Assembly (NCBI RefSeq): GCF_003751605.1 | Contig: NZ_RJVJ01000001.1 | Location: 2,542,001 to 2,606,000, forward strand | Source of the DNA: Kitasatospora cineracea | GTDB taxonomy: Bacteria; Actinomycetota; Actinomycetes; Streptomycetales; Streptomycetaceae | Reading direction: 5' to 3' | Length of the DNA: 64,000 bases | In this document: positions 24,577-33,471 of the stretch, one piece after another | Layout: each line of letters opens with the position of its first letter | How positions within the stretch are numbered: the first letter of the stretch is position 1 | Translations under genes and position numbers: made by a program | Notes under the pieces: generated by a model | What the model was told of the DNA's origin: nothing | Seen by the model: the letters and a program-made list of their open reading frames with translations, nothing else | Database searches by the model: none

Positions 24577-25982
24577 AACGCATCCTCCGCTCGCTGCGCT
24601 GGGCGATGGTCAAGGCCGCCATCGCCGGCACCGTCATGGTCGCGCTCGCTTTCCTCATCCCGCTCGGCCTGATGGTCCAACAGACCGCCCGCGACCGGGC
24701 GTTCACCGCCGCCGAACGGCAGGCCGCCGCCCTCGGCCCGGCGCTGGCCATCACCACCGACCAGGAGGCCATCGCCAAGGCGATGGCCTCCACCGACTCC
24801 GGCGCCCGCGACCGGCTCGCCGTCCACCTGCCCGGCGGCGCCACGGTCGGCAGCGCCCGCACCGACAACGACCAGCTGCCCAGCACCGACAGCCAGGGCT
24901 GGACCCGCACCGTCCGGGCCGGCACCGTCCGGGTCGAGGGCGGCTACGCGCTGCTGCAGCCCGTCGCCGTCGACAACGGCCGGGTCGCCATGGTCGAGGT
25001 GTTCGTCCCGAACGCGGACCTCTCGCGCGGCGTCGGCACCGCCTGGCTGGTGCTCTCCGGCGTCGCGCTCGCCCTGGTCGCGGTCTCCGTCGCGGTCGCC
25101 GACCGGATGGGCACCCGGATCATCCGCTCCGCCCGCCGACTGGCCACCGCGGCCCGCTCGCTCGGCTCCGGCAACCTCACCGTGCGGGTCCCGGTGGAGG
25201 GGCGCGAAGCGGCCGGCGCGCCCGAAGAACTCCGCGAGGCCGCCTACGCGTTCAACGCGATGGCCGACCGGGTGGTCCACCTGCTGGCCGCCGAACGGGA
25301 ACTCGCCGCCGACCTGTCGCACCGGCTGCGCACCCCGCTCACCGTGCTCCGGCTCAACGCCGCCGCCCTCGGCGAGGGCGACGCCGCCGACGCCACCCGG
25401 CACGCCGTCTCCCAGCTGGAGCGCGAGGTCGACCAGATCATCCGCTCCGCCCGCCGCCACCCGGTGGACGCCCCGCCGGTCGCCCTCGGCTGCGACGCCG
25501 TCGAGGTGGTCCGGGACCGGGTCGGGTTCTGGTCCGCGCTCGCCGAGGACGAGGGCCGCCCCTGGCAGCTGGCCGGCGACGAGGAGCCGGCCCCCGTCCT
25601 GGTGCAGCGCGGCGACCTGGCGGCCGCCGTCGACGCGCTGCTCGGCAACGTCTTCCGGCACACCGCCGTCGGCACCCCCTTCGCCGTCGACGTGGTCACC
25701 GCCGAGGACGCCGTCACCGTCCTGGTCGGCGACGGCGGCCCCGGCTTCACCGACCCGGACGCGGCCATCCGCCGCGGCGCCGGACACGGCGGCGAGGGCT
25801 CCACCGGCCTCGGCCTGGACATCGTCCGCAAACTCGCCGAGGGCACCGGCGGCGACGTCGTCCTCGGCCGCTCCGCCGTCCTCGGCGGCGCCGAGATCGC
25901 GGTGCGGCTCAACACCCGCACCCAGGTCGAACTGCCCAGGCAGCAGCGCCGCCGGACCGGCCGGCTGATCCGCAAGGACTGA
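24573..25982 (+). CDS. sensor histidine kinase
   Basis: 469 residues from GTG 24573. Transmembrane helices about 10-35 and 160-185 flank an extracytoplasmic sensor domain; HAMP follows (DRMGTRIIRSARRLATAARS). The phospho-acceptor H250 lies in DLSHRLRTPLTVL. N-box NVFRHT and G-boxes GDGGPGF and GSTGLGLDIV make a complete ATPase domain. It partners with the preceding regulator. Confidence 0.95.
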   Translation: MKRILRSLRWAMVKAAIAGTVMVALAFLIPLGLMVQQTARDRAFTAAERQAAALGPALAITTDQEAIAKAMASTDSGARDRLAVHLPGGATVGSARTDNDQLPSTDSQGWTRTVRAGTVRVEGGYALLQPVAVDNGRVAMVEVFVPNADLSRGVGTAWLVLSGVALALVAVSVAVADRMGTRIIRSARRLATAARSLGSGNLTVRVPVEGREAAGAPEELREAAYAFNAMADRVVHLLAAERELAADLSHRLRTPLTVLRLNAAALGEGDAADATRHAVSQLEREVDQIIRSARRHPVDAPPVALGCDAVEVVRDRVGFWSALAEDEGRPWQLAGDEEPAPVLVQRGDLAAAVDALLGNVFRHTAVGTPFAVDVVTAEDAVTVLVGDGGPGFTDPDAAIRRGAGHGGEGSTGLGLDIVRKLAEGTGGDVVLGRSAVLGGAEIAVRLNTRTQVELPRQQRRRTGRLIRKD

Positions 25983-26511
25983 GGACCGGACGCCGGGGGC
26001 CACGACGTCGGGGCCACGATGCCGACACAGGAGCTGTTACCGCGGGGGCGACAGCTCGGTGTCGATCCCCTCCCTTAAATGCGTCCTAAGCGTCGGCCAA
26101 CGCTGTCTCATGCGGCCCCGGCCCGGACGGGCGGGCCCGCCGCCCCGGCCGACGCCGGCCACCACGGGGGTGCGCGGCCCCGGAACCGGCGCGGTCCGGC
26201 GGCGGCGACCCGTCCGTGGAGCGCTCCGGCGGCCGTTCGACCGAAGGGTGCGCCGAACGTTCTGCCGAGGGGTCGGCGACGCGGACGGGGCCGGTCGGCG
26301 GCCCGGTCGTAATTCGAACAGCGGTCGACGGCGGGCCGGGCCCGCCCGTCCGCCCGTCCCCGTCCGTCTGTCCGGCTGTCCGTCTGTTCGTCTGGCTGTC
26401 CGACGGCCCCGGGAGGGGAGCCCGGAGCGACCGCGACCAGTGGCGTCGGCCGACCGTTCGGGTAGTGTCGGCTGCTGGCCAGCGCAGGTCGACGGCGGAC
26501 GGAGCAAGACA
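25983..26511. other. 529-base region with low-complexity CTGTCCG repeats, no gene seen
   Basis: Between the kinase and the glycosyltransferase. CCCTTAAATGCG around 26075 is locally AT-rich. At about 26350-26405 there is a degenerate CTGTCCGTCTGTTCG run. TAGTGT at 26463-26468 is a possible -10 for the glycosyltransferase. No ORF with ribosome site and plausible product. Confidence 0.45.
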
Positions 26512-27924
26512 GTGAGCACGGTGCACACGGAACGCGGCACGCCCCCAGGCAGCCCCGGCCGGCCGCCCGTCCCGGCCTGGCAGCGCGCCCTGACCGCCCC
26601 CGGCCGACAGCTCACCGCCATCACCGCGGCCCTGCGCGCCGCCCCCCGGCGCCCGCTGCGGCTGGCCGCCGCGGTCGCCCTGGTCTCGCTGCTCACCTAC
26701 GCGACGGTCCGGCACTTCGTCGGCACCTCGATGGTCGACATGATCGTCTACCGGGCCGAGGGCGCCGCCGTCGCCGACGGCCACGACCTGTACGCGCTGC
26801 GGGTCACCGAGTGGAACCTGCCCGCCACCTACCCGCCGTTCGCCGCGATGCTGTTCGTGCCGACCACCTGGTTCGGCGTCCCATTCCTGCGCCTCGCCGT
26901 CACCGCCGGGAACCTGCTGCTGCTGGCCACCCTCGCCCACCTGTCCTTCAAACTGGTCGGCTGGCCGCGCCGCGACCTGCGGCCGGTCGGCGTCCTGCTG
27001 GTCACCGGACTGGGCGTCTGGCTGGAACCGGTCTTCACCACCCTGCGCTACGGCCAGATCAACCTCGCGCTGGCCTGCCTGATCCTCTGGGACCTCACCC
27101 GCCCCGACTCCGCCCGCAGCAAGGGCGTCGCCCTCGGCATCGCCGCCGGGATCAAGCTCACCCCCGGCCTGTTCGCCGTCTACCTGCTGGTCACCGGCCG
27201 GGTCCGGGCCGCGTTCGTGGCCGGCGCCACCTTCGTCGGCACCTTCCTGATCGGCGCGCTGGTGCTCCCCGACGCCACCTGGGGCTTCTGGACGAAGTAC
27301 ATGTTCGACTCCAGCCGGGTCGGCAAGACCGTCATCGTCGACAACCAGTCGCTGCGCGGCCTGGTCGCCCGGCAGATGCACCTGGAGACCCCCGGCGCCC
27401 TCGCCACCCTGCTCGGCGTCCTGGTCGCCGCCGCCGGACTCGGCATCGCCGTCTGGGCGCACCGCAGCGCCCGCTGGTCGCCGCGCGCCGACGCCTGGAG
27501 CGTGTGCACCGCGCTGATCACCGCGGTGCTGGTCTCCCCGATCAGCTGGACCCACCACTGGGTGTGGTGCGTCCCCGTGCTCGTCCTGCTCGCCGCCGAG
27601 GCCGCGCACGAGCGCTCCCGCCCCGCCGCCGTCCGGCACCTGCGCTGGCGGCTCATCTTCGGCCTGACGCTGCTCGGCTTCCTGTCCTTCGCCATGTGGA
27701 TCGTCCCGCACAAGGGCGACCTGGACCTGCACCTGTCGGTGCTCAAGCAGTTCCCGGCGAGCGTCTACCCGCTGATGGGGCTGTGCTTCCTCGCCGTCGC
27801 CGCCCTCCGGGTCCGCTCCCGGCGGCGTGCGGCCGGCGCCCCGCTGGTGCGCGTCCCCGCCCCGCGCAGCGGCGTGGACGGGCTCGGCAGCCCCGGCGCC
27901 CAGAAGGCCCCCGCGGCCCGCTGA
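26512..27924 (+). CDS. GT87-family polyprenyl-phosphate-dependent mannosyltransferase-like protein
   Basis: 470 residues from GTG 26512 with GGAG eight bases upstream. About ten transmembrane helices. D-M-I-V-Y-R just after the first helix and YPPFAAMLF are hallmarks of the DUF2029/GT87 family, whose members use polyprenyl-phosphate mannose to extend lipomannan-type glycolipids (PimE in mycobacteria). The basic N-terminal tail is cytosolic. Exact acceptor unknown. Confidence 0.88.
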   Translation: MSTVHTERGTPPGSPGRPPVPAWQRALTAPGRQLTAITAALRAAPRRPLRLAAAVALVSLLTYATVRHFVGTSMVDMIVYRAEGAAVADGHDLYALRVTEWNLPATYPPFAAMLFVPTTWFGVPFLRLAVTAGNLLLLATLAHLSFKLVGWPRRDLRPVGVLLVTGLGVWLEPVFTTLRYGQINLALACLILWDLTRPDSARSKGVALGIAAGIKLTPGLFAVYLLVTGRVRAAFVAGATFVGTFLIGALVLPDATWGFWTKYMFDSSRVGKTVIVDNQSLRGLVARQMHLETPGALATLLGVLVAAAGLGIAVWAHRSARWSPRADAWSVCTALITAVLVSPISWTHHWVWCVPVLVLLAAEAAHERSRPAAVRHLRWRLIFGLTLLGFLSFAMWIVPHKGDLDLHLSVLKQFPASVYPLMGLCFLAVAALRVRSRRRAAGAPLVRVPAPRSGVDGLGSPGAQKAPAAR

Positions 27925-27966
27925 ACCCCGGGGCGGCCGTTCGCCGGACCCGCCGTGCTGTTCCGT

Positions 27967-28074
27967 GCCGCTGTTCGGATCTGCGCCGCTGTTCGGACCT
28001 GTGCCGCCGTCCTGATCCGTGGCGTCGCCCTGATCGGTGCTGTCGTCCTGTGCGGTGCCGCCGTCCGTCCCGGG
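27967..28074. repeat. 18-base degenerate tandem repeat, six units
   Basis: Six consecutive 18-base units starting GCCGCTGTTCGGATCTGC, GCCGCTGTTCGGACCTGT, GCCGCCGTCCTGATCCGT and so on, progressively diverged. They lie in the 319-base gap after the GT87 gene; no supported gene covers them. Confidence 0.7.
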
Positions 28075-28243
28075 CGTCCCGAGGGTGGGCGCTCCGGCGG
28101 GCGGCCGGGCGGCCGGGTCGGGGCCGCGTCCGGAGCGGGTACCGGGTGCAGACGCGGGTGCGGGTGCGCGGGCGTCGGGTGCGGGTGGGCCGGTGGCTGC
28201 GCGCACGCCGTCACCCGCGCCCGGGGTCGTGCCGCGCGCCCCC

Positions 28244-28663
28244 TCACGCCAGCAGCTCCGCCAGCGAACCGTCCAGGTCCATCGCCTCCAGCTCCGCCCC
28301 CGGCGGCACCAGCCGGTGCGCCCGCTCCAGCCAGGCCGCCACCGTCGGCAGCGGCGCCTCCAGCAGTGCGTCGCCCGCCGGCGAGCTCAGCGCCATGCAC
28401 AGCACGCTGCGCCGCCCCGACCGGGTCGGCCAGATCCGCACGTCGCCCTGGCCGCACGGCCGGAACGTCCCCTCCACCAGCAGCTCCCGGGCGAACACCC
28501 AGGTCACCGGCGTTCCACTGTCCAGGTGGAAGGTCACGTACACCGCGAACGGGTCGTGGCTCCCGTACGACAACCGCGCCGCCACCGGGACGCTGCGCTC
28601 CGGCGACAGCACCAGGTTCAGCTCCAGCTCCTGCTCCACCACTCCGGTCGACTGTCCGGCCAT
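28244..28663 (-). CDS. SsgA-like sporulation protein (SALP), second copy
   Basis: 139 residues; ATG 28663 with GAGAGGTGAGGACG upstream. The protein has the standard SALP length and motifs: SPERSVPVAARLSYGSHDPF, TWVFARELLVEGTFRP, GDVRIWPTRS, LCMALSSPAGDALLEAP. It is nearer the canonical SsgB/SsgG size than the 160-residue copy at 15486. Divergent from an RDD gene with a 399-base shared upstream region. Role presumably in sporulation septation; paralogue assignment open. Confidence 0.92.
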   Translation of the reverse strand: MAGQSTGVVEQELELNLVLSPERSVPVAARLSYGSHDPFAVYVTFHLDSGTPVTWVFARELLVEGTFRPCGQGDVRIWPTRSGRRSVLCMALSSPAGDALLEAPLPTVAAWLERAHRLVPPGAELEAMDLDGSLAELLA

Positions 28664-29062
28664 CGTCCTCACCTCTCCGCCACGCGGGGCCGCCGTTCGG
28701 CCCCGCACCAGCCGAGAGCGGGGCGGTCGCGGACTCTTACACGGGTTCCGGGACTTTCCGCGGAACTTTTTTCCGGCAGAACCTTTTCCGCCCCGCCCCG
28801 GTTGTTCCGGACGGGAACACCGGAACCCGGATCCCGGGACCGTGCCGGCCACCGCCCGTCACCGTCCCGGAGCGCCCCCTCCACCCCAGGGGGTACCCGC
28901 AGTACCACGTGTCCCCGTTCGTTTCACGAGTTCCGGTGAACCCGGGGGACGAGGCCGCCCGAGGTACTACCCTTTGTGACTGCCCGGCGACTCTCCGCCC
29001 GCGGCTCCCCCACCCACGTCCGCACACCCACACGCCGCGGTGCCGGTACGAAGGAAGACGCA
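28664..29062. other. divergent region between SALP and RDD genes
   Basis: 399 bases, no gene. Between 28740 and 28830 there are several TTCCG boxes, including TTCCGG (about 28803) and CCGGAA twelve bases further on, an inverted pair, and a run GAACTTTTTTCC. These may form operators for a developmental regulator. Confidence 0.4.
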
Positions 29063-30784
29063 ATGACGGACCGGCCCTCCAGCGCAGGCTCGATTCTCGG
29101 CGCCACCCTGGCCGGGGACGCCGGAGCGCCCGGCTACTACCCCGACCCCTCGGTGCCCGGCTTCCTCCGCTACTGGGCCGGCCACGCCTGGGTCCCCGGC
29201 ACCAGCCGTCCCGCGCCCGCCCCCGGCGAGGCCCTCCACCCGCCGCGCTTCGTCGCCCGCTACCTCACCGCGCCCCCCTACAGCCTCCCGCCCGGCCTGG
29301 TTCCCGCCGCTCCCACCGCCCCTGCCGCGCCGCTGGTCGAGACCGGTCCGATCTACCTCGACGAGACCGGCGCCCAGGCGCTCTTCACCATGTCGGCCCA
29401 CCCGGAGACGGCCGCTGGGCCGGGGCCGGGGCCGACCGGGGTCGGGGGCGGAGACGGTGCTGGTCCCGGGTCTGGGTCTGGGGTCGGGGCCGGGTTCGAC
29501 GGCCCGGGGGAGTTGGAGATCCGCCCCCGCAGTGAGATGGAGCCGCTGCGCCCCGTCGAGGCCGGTCCGTGGGCGGTCGCCGGGAACGGGCTGCGGCCGG
29601 TCGCGGCCGAGTCCTGGGCCACCGCCGCCGCGCTGCACATCGGCGGGAGCGGGAGCGGGGCCGTGGTCGCGCCGCGGCGGGGGCCGGAGGTCCGTGAGGT
29701 GGAGGCGGTCGCCCGGCCGTTGGAACTGGCCGGGGCCGCGCCCGTGGTGGAGGAGTTTTTGCCGGAGCCCGGGCGCGAGCCGCGGGTCGCGCAGCCGCTC
29801 GGCGGCACGCCCTGGCACGGGGCCGGCGGTGGCGGTTCGGTGGGGCTGTCCGCTGCGCCCGGCGCGCTGGTCGAACCGGTGCCGCAACCGGCGGAGCCGA
29901 CGTCCGCCGACCCGGCCTCGGGCTGGCGGGCGGATCCGCAGGCGCAGCGCGGGCTGATGGAGACCGGTGGGGCCCCGCGCTGGGTCTCCTGGGGTGCCGA
30001 TCCGGAGCCCGCGTCCGCGCCCGAGTCCGAGCCCGAGTCCGCGCCCGAATCGGTAGGTGCGCCCGAGCCCGAGCCTGAGTCCGTAGCTGCGTCGGCTCCG
30101 GCTCCGGCTTCGAGCGCTGAGGCTCAGCGGCCGGGGCGGGAGCCGCGGACGGCGCACGTCACCAGCGAGCGGGTCCGTCCGCCGAGTCGGGCCGCCGAGG
30201 TCCGGGAGGCGGAGGCCCGCACCGGCGCGTCGGCCCGCCGTCCCGCTGCGGCCGACGGGGCCGGGAAGCGGCGTCCGGCGGCCCCGGCGGCCGTGGCCGC
30301 GGGGGTCGGGGCGCGGGCGTTCGGGTGGCTGGTGGACGGGGTGGTGACGGCGGTGGTCGGTGCGGCCGTCGCGGTGCCGATGGTCGGGACGGTGCGGGCG
30401 CACGTCCAGGAGAAGATCGACCAGGCGTCGTTGGCCGCGAGCATGACGGGCCGTCAGCACCAGGTGTGGCTGCTGGACGGGACGGTGCTGGGCCGGGTGG
30501 GCGTGCTGCTCGGCGTGCTGCTGGTGTTCGGGCTGCTGTACCAGGTGCTGCCGATCGCCCGGACCGGTCAGACCTTCGGCAAGCGGCTGGCCCGGGTCCG
30601 GGTGGTCACCGCGGGCGGGACCGGTACGCCGGGGTTCGGCCGCTCGCTGGCGCGCTGGCTGCTGCGCGGGCTGGGCACCGCCGTCCTGCTCGGCCCGGCC
30701 GTCGCGCTGCTGGACCGGACCGCCCGGCGCGGCTGGCACGACCGGGCGGCGCGGACCCGGGTGGTGCGGGTGGAGCGCGGCTGA
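29063..30784 (+). CDS. RDD-domain membrane protein with DUF2510 N-terminus
   Basis: 573 residues from ATG 29063, GAAGGAAGAC upstream. Residues 24-60 resemble DUF2510 (PGYYPDPSVPGFLRYWAGHA). A long low-complexity Pro/Glu/Ala segment (100-420) follows; then an RDD domain with ARAFGWLVDGVVTAVVGAAV, a QTFGKRLARVRVVTA motif and final helices. RDD proteins are small membrane proteins, sometimes transporters. Followed by another RDD gene. Confidence 0.87.
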   Translation: MTDRPSSAGSILGATLAGDAGAPGYYPDPSVPGFLRYWAGHAWVPGTSRPAPAPGEALHPPRFVARYLTAPPYSLPPGLVPAAPTAPAAPLVETGPIYLDETGAQALFTMSAHPETAAGPGPGPTGVGGGDGAGPGSGSGVGAGFDGPGELEIRPRSEMEPLRPVEAGPWAVAGNGLRPVAAESWATAAALHIGGSGSGAVVAPRRGPEVREVEAVARPLELAGAAPVVEEFLPEPGREPRVAQPLGGTPWHGAGGGGSVGLSAAPGALVEPVPQPAEPTSADPASGWRADPQAQRGLMETGGAPRWVSWGADPEPASAPESEPESAPESVGAPEPEPESVAASAPAPASSAEAQRPGREPRTAHVTSERVRPPSRAAEVREAEARTGASARRPAAADGAGKRRPAAPAAVAAGVGARAFGWLVDGVVTAVVGAAVAVPMVGTVRAHVQEKIDQASLAASMTGRQHQVWLLDGTVLGRVGVLLGVLLVFGLLYQVLPIARTGQTFGKRLARVRVVTAGGTGTPGFGRSLARWLLRGLGTAVLLGPAVALLDRTARRGWHDRAARTRVVRVERG

Positions 30785-30855
30785 GGCGCCGTCAACCGTC
30801 CGCCGGTGCACGGCCCGTCGTCCGGGCGGACCCGGTCGGCCGGTGCGCGGAAGGC

Positions 30856-30885
30856 GCCGGAACGAACTTGGCCGGAACGAACTTA
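30856..30885 (+). repeat. 15-base direct repeat before the second RDD gene
   Basis: GCCGGAACGAACTTG (30856-30870) is repeated as GCCGGAACGAACTTA immediately after, 62 bases before ATG 30947. GGAAC resembles ECF-sigma -35 boxes; TAGTAT at 30920-30925 could be a -10. Tandem repeats of this kind often bind activators or repressors. Confidence 0.5.
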
Positions 30886-30946
30886 AACGGGCAGAAACGG
30901 CGCAAATATCCCAACATCGTAGTATTTGCGATGGTCTACTCGTGCC

Positions 30947-31654
30947 ATGAGCACCAGCGACCCCTCCGGAACCGAGCCGGAGGAGGGCGGACGGCCTTCC
31001 TTCGACAAGCAGCCCCCGCCCTCGGGCAGCCCGTACGACACCCCGCCCGGCTACGGCGGCCAGTACGGCGCGCCGGCCGGCTCGGGCTCCCCCCACGACA
31101 GCAACCAGCCGCCCGGCTACGGCCCGCCCCCCGGATACGGCCCCCCGCCCGGCGGTCCTGGCGGTCCCGGCGGCTCCGGTGACCCGTACGGTTCGCCCTA
31201 CGGCAGCCCCGGGCCCGGCCCCGTCCCCGGGATGCCCGCGCTCGGCGGCTGGGGCGCGCGGATCCTCGCCCGGCTGGTCGACTACGTCATGGTGCAGGTG
31301 ATCGCCGTGGTGGTGCTGCTCCCGTTCCTGCACTTCAACAAGCAGAGCGGCTGGATCGGCTCCTTCTGGTTCAGCTGCGCGCTGTACCTGGTCTACGAGG
31401 GCCTGATGCTCAGCCGGGACGGCCAGACCCTCGGCAAGAAGCTGATGAAGATCCGGGTCGCCATGCTCGCCGACGGCACCGCCCCCACCGCCGCTGCCGC
31501 CTGGACCCGCGCCGCGACCTTCATCGTCCCCGCACTGATCTGCTGCGGCGGCCTCTGGTGGGCCGTCGACGGGCTGTTCGGCGTCTTCGACAAGCCCTAC
31601 CGCCAGTGCATCCACGACAAGGCGGCCAAGACCGTGGTGGTCTCGACCACCTGA
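30947..31654 (+). CDS. RDD-domain membrane protein
   Basis: 235 residues from ATG 30947. Residues 1-95 are Pro/Gly/Tyr-rich and disordered; the RDD domain occupies 97-232 (GWGARILARLVDYVMVQVIA, DGQTLGKKLMKIRV, HDKAAKTVVV). No clear ribosome site. Two RDD proteins in tandem, with separate promoters, may be parts of one membrane process. Confidence 0.88.
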   Translation: MSTSDPSGTEPEEGGRPSFDKQPPPSGSPYDTPPGYGGQYGAPAGSGSPHDSNQPPGYGPPPGYGPPPGGPGGPGGSGDPYGSPYGSPGPGPVPGMPALGGWGARILARLVDYVMVQVIAVVVLLPFLHFNKQSGWIGSFWFSCALYLVYEGLMLSRDGQTLGKKLMKIRVAMLADGTAPTAAAAWTRAATFIVPALICCGGLWWAVDGLFGVFDKPYRQCIHDKAAKTVVVSTT

Positions 31655-31710
31655 CCGGACGTCCAGCCGGACGTCCGGCCGGTCGTTCGGCCGGTCGTTC
31701 CCTCGTGGGC

Positions 31711-31750
31711 CCCGGGCCTGCGGCAGCCGTTCACCTGCCGCCGGCCCGGG
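31711..31750 (+). terminator. hairpin terminator after the second RDD gene
   Basis: CCCGGGCCTGCGGCAG pairs with CTGCCGCCGGCCCGGG (one mismatch) around an 8-base loop, followed by AGTCTT. Confidence 0.6.
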
Positions 31751-31823
31751 AGTCTTCGCGTGCGCGCTCCGGGCTCCCCCGGGTCCGCTCAGGGCTCCTC
31801 TCGGACGCTCCTCGGATGCTGCG

Positions 31824-32168
31824 TCAGCGCGACTGGTGCGCGTACGCCGGCTGCCGGGCGGCGGTCGCAGGCTCGGGCTGGCCGGTGCCGGGCGCCGCGG
31901 CCCGGGGCACGAACGCCTGCGGCGCGCGGCGGGTGGTGGCGGGGGACAGCAGGACGGCCGACAGCGTTCCGAGCGCGACGGCGAAGCCGACCAGCACCGC
32001 GATCCGCCACACTCCCGTCTCCCCGGACACGGCCAGCAGCGCCACTGCGGCGACCACCGCGATCAGCGTGCCGACGCCCAACTGCACGGCACTGAAACGA
32101 CTCCCGGACACGAGCCGGGCAGCCCGGGACGCGGTGACGGCACGGGACGGAACGGCGGGGCGCGGCAT
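31824..32168 (-). CDS. two-helix membrane protein of unknown function
   Basis: 114 residues from ATG 32168 (AAGGG about twelve bases upstream). Basic N-terminus of 27 residues, then two hydrophobic helices (VGTLIAVVAAVALLAVSG and VWRIAVLVGFAVALGTLSAV) and a Pro/Ala-rich basic tail. I do not recognise a family. Codon bias and helix layout make it likely real. Confidence 0.65.
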   Translation of the reverse strand: MPRPAVPSRAVTASRAARLVSGSRFSAVQLGVGTLIAVVAAVALLAVSGETGVWRIAVLVGFAVALGTLSAVLLSPATTRRAPQAFVPRAAAPGTGQPEPATAARQPAYAHQSR

Positions 32169-32424
32169 GGCGGACGACCCTTCGCGCGGAGCGGGGAGAG
32201 CGACGGGGAACAGCGGGGGAGCGGCGGGCGGGGGACCCGGCTCGACGGGTACGGCGGAACAACATCGGTAAGTACAGCCTAACCGCCGGGAGTTGACCTA
32301 CTCCGGGGCACAGGGGGCGCACGGACTCACACCCCGGCAGCGCGCGACCGCGTCCTCCGCGCTCGCCGCATCGGTGGAACCGCGGCCACCGCGTTGACGG
32401 AACCGCGGCTGCTGCGGTCACTCT

Positions 32425-32487
32425 GGCCACCGCGGCCACCGCGGCCACCGCGGCCACCGCGGCCGCTGCGGTTACTGCGGCTGCTGC
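32425..32487. repeat. 9-base minisatellite
   Basis: GGCCACCGC occurs four times exactly (32425-32460), followed by three diverged units GGCCGCTGC, GGTTACTGC and GGCTGCTGC. It lies in the 484-base gap between the two-helix protein gene and endonuclease V; no gene is supported in that gap. Confidence 0.85.
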
Positions 32488-32652
32488 ACCGGCCGGACTG
32501 CGGCCCGGGCCTGCCCGATAACGTGCCGTACGGCGGAACGCCGAGCACGCGTACCGCGCAGCGCCGCCGAACCGCGTGGGGGAGGGCGGCCGAGCGCGCC
32601 CGGAGCCGTCCGTCGCGCACCCCCGCACCCGTCTCCGACCCCGGGAGCCGCC

Positions 32653-33330
32653 ATGACCGTCCCCGCCGACTGGCCCACCACCGCCGAGGCCGCCCGCGCC
32701 GAACAGGAACGCCTGCGCCCCCTGGTCGTCCCCGAAGGCCCCGAACCCCCGCGCCACCCCGGCACGTTGATCGCCGGCGTGGACGTCGCCTACGACGACG
32801 AGCGCGACGTGGTCGCCGCCGCGGCCGTCCTCCTCGACTACGCCACCCTCGACGTCGTCGAACAGTCCACCGCCGTCGGCCGGGTCGCCTTCCCCTACCT
32901 CCCCGGCCTGCTCGCCTTCCGCGAACTCCCCGCCGTCCTCGACGCCCTCGCCCGCCTCACCCGCACCCCCGACCTCGTCGTCTGCGACGGCTACGGCCTG
33001 GCCCACCCCCGCCGCCTCGGCCTCGCCAGCCACCTCGGCGTCCACACCGGCCTCCCCACCCTCGGCATCGCCAAGAACCCCTTCACCTTCACCCACCAGC
33101 CCCCCGGCGACCGCCGCGGCGACTGGTCCCCCCTCCTCGACGGCCCCGAGACCGTCGGCCGCGCCCTGCGCACCCGCCAGGGCGTCAAACCCGTCTTCCT
33201 CTCCGTCGGCCACCGCATCGGCCTCGCCGAAGCCACCGCCGTCACCCTCGCCCTCACCCCCTCCTACCGCCTCCCCGAAACCACCCGCCGAGCCGACTCC
33301 CTCTGCCGCCGGGCCCTCGCTGCCACCTGA
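32653..33330 (+). CDS. nfi: endonuclease V (deoxyinosine 3' endonuclease)
   Basis: 225 residues from ATG 32653, CGGGAGC just upstream. Catalytic residues D44 (AGVDVAYDD), E91 (FRELPAVLDAL) and D112 (VCDGYGLAHPRRLG) are all present, as is the GIAKNPF loop. The enzyme nicks DNA near deoxyinosine, starting repair of deaminated adenine. Length fits the family. Confidence 0.93.
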   Translation: MTVPADWPTTAEAARAEQERLRPLVVPEGPEPPRHPGTLIAGVDVAYDDERDVVAAAAVLLDYATLDVVEQSTAVGRVAFPYLPGLLAFRELPAVLDALARLTRTPDLVVCDGYGLAHPRRLGLASHLGVHTGLPTLGIAKNPFTFTHQPPGDRRGDWSPLLDGPETVGRALRTRQGVKPVFLSVGHRIGLAEATAVTLALTPSYRLPETTRRADSLCRRALAAT

Positions 33331-33357
33331 TCCCACCCGCACCCACCAGGGGGCGTG

Positions 33358-33384
33358 TTGACGGCCCGTTCCATGTGTTAGACA
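33358..33384 (+). promoter_or_regulatory. possible promoter of T7SS locus B
   Basis: TTGACG (33358-33363) and, after 15 bases, TAGACA (33379-33384), about 90 bases before ATG 33472. The spacer is short. It does not contain the GATACGATC motif of locus A. Confidence 0.35.
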
Positions 33385-33471
33385 TAGAGGTTGGAGCCAA
33401 CTTTCTTTCAGGCCCCAGGCGGTCGAGCAGCAGTCGCGCGGGGCAGCAGGTACGGGGGAGGTACGAGACAC

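Noticed and set aside
29353..29808. Antisense frame in the low-complexity part of the first RDD gene
   Set aside because: Pro/Ser/Thr-rich reverse reading of a Pro/Glu/Ala linker; no start signals.
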